Below, piece after piece: positions 30,621-35,285 of a stretch of 35,285 bases of DNA. A program made the position numbers and the translations under genes. Position 1 is the first letter of the stretch. The number at the start of each line of letters is the position of its first letter. The notes beneath the pieces were generated by a model. That model saw only the letters and a list, made by a program, of their open reading frames with translations, was not told where the DNA came from and made no database searches. Source of the DNA: an uncultured Pelagibacteraceae bacterium (GTDB taxonomy: Bacteria > Pseudomonadota > Alphaproteobacteria > Pelagibacterales > Pelagibacteraceae); the NCBI GenBank assembly GCA_902631595.1, contig CACOZH010000006.1:1-35285 (forward strand), read 5' to 3'.

Positions 30621-32231
30621 ATGCAGAACTTTGATTATATTATTATTGGAGCTGGTTCAGCTGGATGTGTATTGGCAAATAGACTTTCAGCAGATCCTAA
30701 AAATAAAGTTCTTTTAATTGAGGCGGGAGGAAAAGATACTTATCCTTGGATACACATTCCAGTTGGATATTTTAAAACAATGCATAATCCAAAAGTAGAC
30801 TGGTGTTTTAAAACTGAGCCAGATGAAACAATGAATAATAGATCTATTAGATATCCAAGAGGAAAAACTTTAGGAGGAAGTTCCTCAATTAACGGACTTT
30901 TATGGATTAGAGGGCAAAAAGAAGATTACAATATTTGGAGACAATTAGGTAATACTGGTTGGGGATGGGAAGATGTTTTACCATTTTTTTTAAAATCAGA
31001 AAATAATGAGCTAGGAAAAAGTGAATTTCATAACGATAAAGGTCCCATTACTGTTGCAAACAAAAAAATTAATTTAAAATTACTTGATGAATTTCAAAAC
31101 GCAGCCGAGGAATATGGAATTCCAAAAACAAATGATTTTAATACAGGAGACAATTCTGGTGTTGGTTTTTTTCAATTTACGACAAGTTTTAACAAATCAG
31201 GATTAAAATTAAGATGTAGTGCTGCAAAAGGATATTTAAATCCAGTTAAAAAAAGAGCGAATTTAAAAATTATCGTAAATGCGCACGTAAAAAAAATAAA
31301 TTTTGAAGGAAAAAAAGCTACAGGTGTAAGTTATTATATCGGCGATAAATTAATTACAGAAAAGGTTTCAAAAGAGGTAATACTCTCTGCAGGTTCAATT
31401 GGGTCTCCTCATCTTCTTCAGGTATCGGGTATAGGTGATGCTAATAAAATTAAAAATCTTGGAATAGATATAATACATGAGTCAAAAGGTGTTGGTAAAA
31501 ACTTACAAGATCATTTGATGTTTAGACCTGTTTACAAGGTTAAAAATTTAAAATCTTTAAATAGAAAGGTTGAGAGTCTATTTGGAAAATTCATGATGGG
31601 TATGGAATATATTTTTAATCAAAGTGGACCTGTAACAATGGGTGCTAGTCAAGTTTGTGGGTTTGTAAAAAGTGATCCTTCAAGAGCTACACCAAATTTA
31701 CAATTTCATGTATCACCTGTGAGTACTGATATATTAGGAGTTACCCCTATGCATAATTTTGAAGGTATCACTCCAACAGTTGCAAATATAAGACCTACAA
31801 GCAGAGGTGAAATTTCGGTTATTAGTAATGACAGTAGGGTTTATCCAAAAATAAAAATGAATTATTTATCGACAGACGAAGATAGAAGAGTTGCTGCTCA
31901 AGGATTGAAAATAGTAAGAAAAATAATGTTAGAAACAGAAACTTTTAAAAAATATGAACCTGAAGAATATAGACCTGGGGTACATATTACCGATGATGAA
32001 GAATTAGTAAAAGCAGGTTCAGATTTTACTCAAACAATATTTCATCCTGTAGGAACTTGCAAAATGGGAAATGATGATATGGCGGTTGTAGACGATTCTT
32101 TAAAAGTGAAAGGAGTTCAAAATTTAAGAGTAATAGACGCATCAATAATGCCCAACATTACTTCTGGCAACACTAATGCTCCAACTATTATGATTGCTGA
32201 AAAGGGTGCTGATATGATATTGAACGGATAA
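30621..32231 (+). CDS. GMC-family FAD-dependent alcohol dehydrogenase/oxidase (choline-dehydrogenase-like)
   Basis: A 536-residue flavoprotein. The N-terminal [21 protein letters not shown] binds [23 protein letters not shown] near residue 80-100 and [15 protein letters not shown] near residue 255 are the two GMC signatures. The C-terminal catalytic pair is His475 ([10 protein letters not shown]) and Asn519 (NTNAPTIMI), spaced 44 residues as in choline oxidase. It oxidises a primary alcohol, such as choline, a glycol or aryl alcohol; which is not clear. The BetA-type neighbours (betaine aldehyde dehydrogenase) are absent. It starts the plus-strand operon opposite the TRAP operon and could oxidise the transported compound (inference). 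Confidence 0.92.
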   Translation: MQNFDYIIIGAGSAGCVLANRLSADPKNKVLLIEAGGKDTYPWIHIPVGYFKTMHNPKVDWCFKTEPDETMNNRSIRYPRGKTLGGSSSINGLLWIRGQKEDYNIWRQLGNTGWGWEDVLPFFLKSENNELGKSEFHNDKGPITVANKKINLKLLDEFQNAAEEYGIPKTNDFNTGDNSGVGFFQFTTSFNKSGLKLRCSAAKGYLNPVKKRANLKIIVNAHVKKINFEGKKATGVSYYIGDKLITEKVSKEVILSAGSIGSPHLLQVSGIGDANKIKNLGIDIIHESKGVGKNLQDHLMFRPVYKVKNLKSLNRKVESLFGKFMMGMEYIFNQSGPVTMGASQVCGFVKSDPSRATPNLQFHVSPVSTDILGVTPMHNFEGITPTVANIRPTSRGEISVISNDSRVYPKIKMNYLSTDEDRRVAAQGLKIVRKIMLETETFKKYEPEEYRPGVHITDDEELVKAGSDFTQTIFHPVGTCKMGNDDMAVVDDSLKVKGVQNLRVIDASIMPNITSGNTNAPTIMIAEKGADMILNG

Positions 32232-32809
32232 TGTTATCTGAGCAGATCATCATATTTATTCAAATAGTTTTAATTGATTTAGTTTTAGCAGGCGATAATG
32301 CAATAATTATAGGGATGGTTGCTTCTCAATTTCCTGCTGAGCAAAGAAAAAAAATAATTTTTTGGGGTATTGGTGGAGCAATTGTTTTACGAATAATACT
32401 TACATTATTAACTGCTTATCTTCTTCAAATTCAGGGTTTAAGATTAATAGGAGGATTAGCACTACTTTATATTGTCTATAAACTTTATAAAGATGTAATA
32501 AAAACAAACAACGAAGATCAGGCTAATATAAAAGTAGATAACTCAAGTTTTTTTAAAGCTATTACAACAGTATTAATAGCAGATTTTACAATGAGCTTAG
32601 ATAATGTTTTGGGTGTAGCTGGAGCAGCAAAAGATCATTATATGTTACTTATATTTGGACTATTGTTATCAATTGCCATAATGGCTGTGGGAGCCACATT
32701 AATTGCTGGTTGGATAAAAAAATATAAATGGATTGCATGGCTGGGATTAATTGCAATACTGGTTGTTGCTGTTGATTTGATTTATACTGATATAAAACTA
32801 TTTATTTAA
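32231..32809 (+). CDS. TerC-family integral membrane protein
   Basis: A 192-residue protein with about six membrane segments and the two TerC hallmarks: LIDLVLAGDNAIIIGM (residues about 15-30) and DFTMSLDNVLGVAG (about 118-131), with conserved Asp-Asn pairs that probably coordinate a metal ion. TerC/YjbE proteins are linked to tellurite resistance and metal (Mn2+) efflux in other bacteria. Its exact role here is unknown. The ATG overlaps the stop of the GMC gene (TAATG), so it is translationally coupled. Gap to the SDR gene is 2 bp. Confidence 0.9.
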   Translation: MLSEQIIIFIQIVLIDLVLAGDNAIIIGMVASQFPAEQRKKIIFWGIGGAIVLRIILTLLTAYLLQIQGLRLIGGLALLYIVYKLYKDVIKTNNEDQANIKVDNSSFFKAITTVLIADFTMSLDNVLGVAGAAKDHYMLLIFGLLLSIAIMAVGATLIAGWIKKYKWIAWLGLIAILVVAVDLIYTDIKLFI

Positions 32810-32811
32810 AA

Positions 32812-33579
32812 ATGTATTTGAAAAAATATAACCTTAAAAATAAAACTGCAGTTGTAACTGGAGCTGGTAAAGGTTTGGGTAGAGCATGTGCAATTGCTTT
32901 AGCAGAGTCTGGTGCAAATCTGGTCATAATTAGTAGAACTAAAAAAGATTTAGATGAAGTCTCAAAAAAAATTAAAAAATTAAAGTCAAAATGCAAATCT
33001 TATGTTTGTGATATTACAAATTATAATGAAATTAAAAAAATTATTAATAGTCAACCAAAAATAGATATATTAATAAATAATGCTGGAAATAATATTCCTG
33101 AACATTTTACTCAAGTTAAAACCAAAAATATGGAATACCTTGTAAAGATAAACACAATAGCAACTTTCAATCTTGCTCAGTTGTGTGCGATTAAAATGAT
33201 AAAAGCAAAAAATAGGAAGAAAATTGGAGGAGCGATAGTAAATATGTCTTCTCAAATGGGTCATGTAGGAGGTCCAATTAGAAGTGTCTATAATATGAAC
33301 AAGTGGGGTTTGGAAGGTTTAACTAAAGGAATGTCCATAGATTTAGCTAAATATAATATTAGGGTTAATACTATTTGCCCAACTTTCGTTGTCACTCCGA
33401 TGACTAAAAAATTTTTAAAAAATAAAAAATTCAAAAAAGAAACATTAAATAATATTCCGCTAGGAAGGTTCGCAGAATTATCAGAAGTTGCTTCAGCTAC
33501 TGTTTTTCTTGCCTCTGATGCTGCATCAATGATTACCGGAACTTCCTTATTGGTTGATGGTGGATGGACAGCTAAATAA
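32812..33579 (+). CDS. Short-chain dehydrogenase/reductase (gluconate 5-dehydrogenase-like)
   Basis: A 255-residue classical SDR. VVTGAGKGLGRACAIAL binds NAD(P)H; NNAGNNIPE, NMSSQMGHVGGP (active Ser) and YNMNK (Tyr and Lys) follow. The C-terminal GTSLLVDGGWTAK is common to the family. Its sequence resembles gluconate-5-dehydrogenase/2-deoxygluconate-type SDRs, but the substrate is not fixed by the motifs. It is coupled to the M23 peptidase gene (TAATG overlap at 33579). Confidence 0.85.
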   Translation: MYLKKYNLKNKTAVVTGAGKGLGRACAIALAESGANLVIISRTKKDLDEVSKKIKKLKSKCKSYVCDITNYNEIKKIINSQPKIDILINNAGNNIPEHFTQVKTKNMEYLVKINTIATFNLAQLCAIKMIKAKNRKKIGGAIVNMSSQMGHVGGPIRSVYNMNKWGLEGLTKGMSIDLAKYNIRVNTICPTFVVTPMTKKFLKNKKFKKETLNNIPLGRFAELSEVASATVFLASDAASMITGTSLLVDGGWTAK

Positions 33580-34373
33580 TGAAAAAATTATTGCTTTTTG
33601 TAGCAATTATATTCTCCACAAATGCATTTGCTGTTGAATTTAAAGGTAAGTTTTTACAGGGTCATTTTATAATTGGAATAACAGAACCTGGTTCAAAAAT
33701 AATTGTAGGTAAAAAAGAAGTAAAAGTCTCTGAAGATGGATACTTCGTTTTTGGAATTGATCGAGATAGAAAATTTGATGTAACCATTACAAAAATTATA
33801 AATGGAAAAAAAGAGAAAATAATTAAAAAAGTACTTAAAAGAAAATATAATATTCAAAGAATAGATGGTTTAGAGGAAAGTAAAGTAACTCCTCCTGAGG
33901 AAGTTTATCAAAGAATTAAGGCAGAAAATAATAGAATTGGAGAAGCAAGAGCTATCAATTCTGATTTATCTTTTTTTAAAGATCAATTTATTATGCCTGT
34001 TGAAGGTATCATCAGTGGTGTTTATGGAAGTCAAAGAATTCTAAATGGTAAACCTAGATGGCCCCATTATGGAATTGATATTGCTGCAAAACAAGGAACT
34101 AAAATTAAATCTTCAGGAGCGGGAGTTGTTACAATGGCAGAAGATGATCTTTATTATACAGGTGGTACTGTAATCATGGATCACGGTCATGGTATTTCAA
34201 CAATATATTCTCATCTCGAAACAGTTATTGTTTCTGTAGGAGATAAAATTAATCAAGGCGATATTATTGGAACTGTTGGGTCAACTGGAAGATCAACCGG
34301 TCCACATTTAGATTTTAGAATTAATTGGTTTCAAACAAGATTAGATCCAATGTCAGTACTGCCTGATTTGTAA
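33579..34373 (+). CDS. Exported M23-family peptidase (LytM-type)
   Basis: A 264-residue periplasmic protein. Signal peptide residues 1-18 (ends NAFA), an N-terminal beta-rich region of about 100 residues, then the LytM domain: His163 and Asp167 in WPHYGIDIAA, His202/His204 in DHGHG, His212 in IYSHL and His243 in GPHLDF. The last motif is HLD instead of the usual HLH, a variant I have seen in other proteobacterial M23 proteins. It may cut peptidoglycan cross-links or regulate amidases. The end of the gene, GCC TGA TTT GTA ATC in shifted frame, coincides with a tRNA-Thr-like sequence, see 34361-34399. Confidence 0.88.
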   Translation: MKKLLLFVAIIFSTNAFAVEFKGKFLQGHFIIGITEPGSKIIVGKKEVKVSEDGYFVFGIDRDRKFDVTITKIINGKKEKIIKKVLKRKYNIQRIDGLEESKVTPPEEVYQRIKAENNRIGEARAINSDLSFFKDQFIMPVEGIISGVYGSQRILNGKPRWPHYGIDIAAKQGTKIKSSGAGVVTMAEDDLYYTGGTVIMDHGHGISTIYSHLETVIVSVGDKINQGDIIGTVGSTGRSTGPHLDFRINWFQTRLDPMSVLPDL

Positions 34374-34399
34374 TCAATAGGTCCGCGGTTCGAATCCGT
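34361..34399 (+). pseudogene. tRNA-Thr(TGT)-like fragment (anticodon arm and T-arm remnant)
   Basis: The DNA from 34361 reads GCCTGATTTGTAATCAAT, then AGGTCCGCGGTTCGAATCCG. The first part has the anticodon loop TTTGTAA (anticodon TGT, Thr) in a stem that still pairs TGA/TCA but has lost its outer pairs. The second part has a variable-loop-like AGGTC and an exact B-box GGTTCGAATCC with a T-stem (CGCGG/CCG..) whose 3' side is broken off into AT-rich DNA. There is no D-arm and no acceptor stem, so it cannot be a functional tRNA. It overlaps the last codons and stop of the M23 gene. It may be the 3'-half duplicate left by an integration at a tRNA gene. Confidence 0.6.
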
Positions 34400-34404
34400 A
34401 ATAT

Positions 34405-34764
34405 TTATTTTTCTAAAACTATAACTTGATTGGGATAATCTTTAAGTAGTTTTCCATTTATCTTAAAAGGGTTTGGTATGCCATATCTATTATAGGCCTT
34501 AACAAATTTTGTTTTTGGACAGTTATATTTTTTTTCAATTTGATTTGCCATACTTTCATCAAATCCATACCCCTTTATATCTATATCCTTCATATTTCTT
34601 ATATTGTTAATATAAAATGTTAAAGATTTCTTAGTTAAGTAAGCTAGTTTTATCATGTTGTCATCGAGGACATACCCATTTAACATTTTTAAACAATTGC
34701 TTTCAGCATAACTTTTGCTACTAAACAACAAACCCAGAACCACAATCCCTAAGATTTTTTTCAT
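34405..34764 (-). CDS. Small exported protein of unknown function
   Basis: A 119-residue protein. Residues 1-20 (MKKILGIVVLGLLFSSKSYA) are a signal peptide. The mature 99 residues contain two cysteines (about residues 24 and 82) that could form a disulfide, and a mixed alpha/beta composition without motifs I know. It is probably periplasmic. It lies just after the tRNA remnant, convergent with the M23 gene, 31 bp away. An alternative is that this is a lineage-specific gene brought in with whatever used the tRNA site; nothing in its composition proves that. Confidence 0.7.
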   Translation of the reverse strand: MKKILGIVVLGLLFSSKSYAESNCLKMLNGYVLDDNMIKLAYLTKKSLTFYINNIRNMKDIDIKGYGFDESMANQIEKKYNCPKTKFVKAYNRYGIPNPFKINGKLLKDYPNQVIVLEK

Positions 34765-34816
34765 ATTTAGATTTTAACAATTGATTAATAAAACAACAAC
34801 CAAAGACCTACAAAAA

Positions 34817-35285
34817 TTAATAAGATCCACCTAATTTATTTAAAATATTTATATATTTATTAATTATTATCTCTCTAAATTTTCCAAATACTACTGCATA
34901 CATACCATCAAATATTGCACCTACAATCATAAATAAAATTCCAAAATAAATTATCTGGCTTCCAATTGGTTGATTAATATTAATGAATTGAGGAATGAAT
35001 GCGCCAAGAAATAAAAAGGCTTTAGGATTTGATAAAATTACAATGAATCCTTGTAATATAAATTTTTTATCAAATTTTTTAATTTTCTCAGAATTATCTG
35101 AAAGCTCTTTTGATGAAAAACTCAAATAACCAAGTATTATTAAATAAAATGCACCAACTATCCTGACAAATTTAATTAAATCTTCTAGAAAAGGTGAGAT
35201 TACTTTGAAACCCATTGCAAGAAGTAAAATCAAAATTATTAAACCTAATTGAGTTCCTACAACATTTAAAATACCTGCTCTAGTT
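34817..35285 (-). CDS. LysE-family amino-acid exporter (5' end beyond the window)
   Basis: The frame is open from the stop at 34817-34819 to the right edge; the last complete codon is 35284-35282. At least 155 residues are visible. Upstream of a TTG at 35233 the same frame continues with RAGILNVVGTQLGLIILILLL, the R/AG-x(n)-G-x-x-x-G loop and helix of LysE/RhtB proteins, so the real start lies outside. The visible part has GAFYLIILGYLSF and LQGFIVILSNPKAFLFLGAFIPQFI, the family N-P-K-A motif. Members export basic or neutral amino acids or homoserine lactone-like compounds. The substrate is unknown. Confidence 0.88.
   Translation of the reverse strand, partial: TRAGILNVVGTQLGLIILILLLAMGFKVISPFLEDLIKFVRIVGAFYLIILGYLSFSSKELSDNSEKIKKFDKKFILQGFIVILSNPKAFLFLGAFIPQFININQPIGSQIIYFGILFMIVGAIFDGMYAVVFGKFREIIINKYINILNKLGGSY

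Noticed and set aside
30550-30635. Short upstream ORFs (ATG TGG... and ATG TTA...) before the GMC gene
   Set aside because: Only 9 and about 16 codons, no ribosome binding site, AT-rich by chance; no support for a leader peptide.
34361-34420. Complete functional tRNA at the M23 gene end
   Set aside because: D-arm and acceptor stem cannot be formed; upstream bases are coding sequence and downstream bases are AT-rich without pairing.
1-35285. CRISPR array, insertion sequence, phage or toxin-antitoxin module
   Set aside because: No spaced direct repeats, transposase, integrase, capsid or antitoxin-like genes are found in any frame.

Overview
The window is very AT-rich, uses Lys/Asn/Ile-rich proteins and has almost no intergenic space (many 1-20 bp overlaps, and no gene-free stretch above about 140 bp). 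With its gene families (OccT-like solute receptor, TRAP transporters, SpeD-SpeE fusion, family-5 uracil-DNA glycosylase) it looks like a streamlined marine alphaproteobacterium of the SAR11/Pelagibacterales type. That assignment is an inference from composition and gene content; there is no rRNA marker here.

Layout. Bases 1-3503 hold housekeeping or catabolic genes: a hydroxyisobutyrate-type dehydrogenase cut by the left edge, a PPOX flavoprotein, an alpha/beta hydrolase whose secretion signal is interrupted by a stop codon, a gamma-carbonic-anhydrase-like protein and a thioredoxin-like protein. Bases 3508-7806 carry glycosyltransferases (GT4, GT9, GT4-like) and a DUF6165 protein, with an IclR regulator among them. 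Bases 7787-15508 are the metabolic centrepiece. A minus-strand run mtnP - GFA protein - mtnA - class II aldolase - speD/speE fusion is followed by an OccT-type ABC transporter (receptor plus two permeases, no ATPase) and a nitrilase-family amidase; apt is divergent. Together they make spermidine-type polyamines and process the by-product 5'-methylthioadenosine (MTA): phosphorolysis, adenine salvage by Apt, isomerisation, then aldol cleavage to DHAP and 2-methylthioacetaldehyde (the DHAP shunt), rather than the full methionine salvage cycle.

Bases 15578-22440 form a surface-glycan island: a tightly overlapping plus-strand operon rfbA/rfbB, a sugar 3-dehydratase with His in place of the PLP lysine, an RfbC-like epimerase, a DUF4422 glycosyltransferase and an RmlD-like reductase. 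Two opposing glycosyltransferases flank a tRNA-Met(CAT). The cassette composition fits a dTDP-3,6-dideoxyhexose. Bases 22485-25160 hold small genes: a secreted histidine phosphatase, a family-5 UDG, a YbgC thioesterase, a DUF3047 protein and two unannotated membrane or secreted micro-proteins of about 45 residues.

Bases 25157-30481 are a minus-strand transport operon: TRAP receptor, a strong hairpin, TRAP small and large permeases, an NCS1-family permease and an SDR oxidoreductase. Divergent from it (30621-34373) is a plus-strand operon: GMC dehydrogenase, TerC-like membrane protein, SDR and M23 peptidase. The M23 stop codon lies inside a decayed tRNA-Thr-like fragment. The right edge has a small secreted protein of unknown function and a LysE-family exporter cut by the window end.
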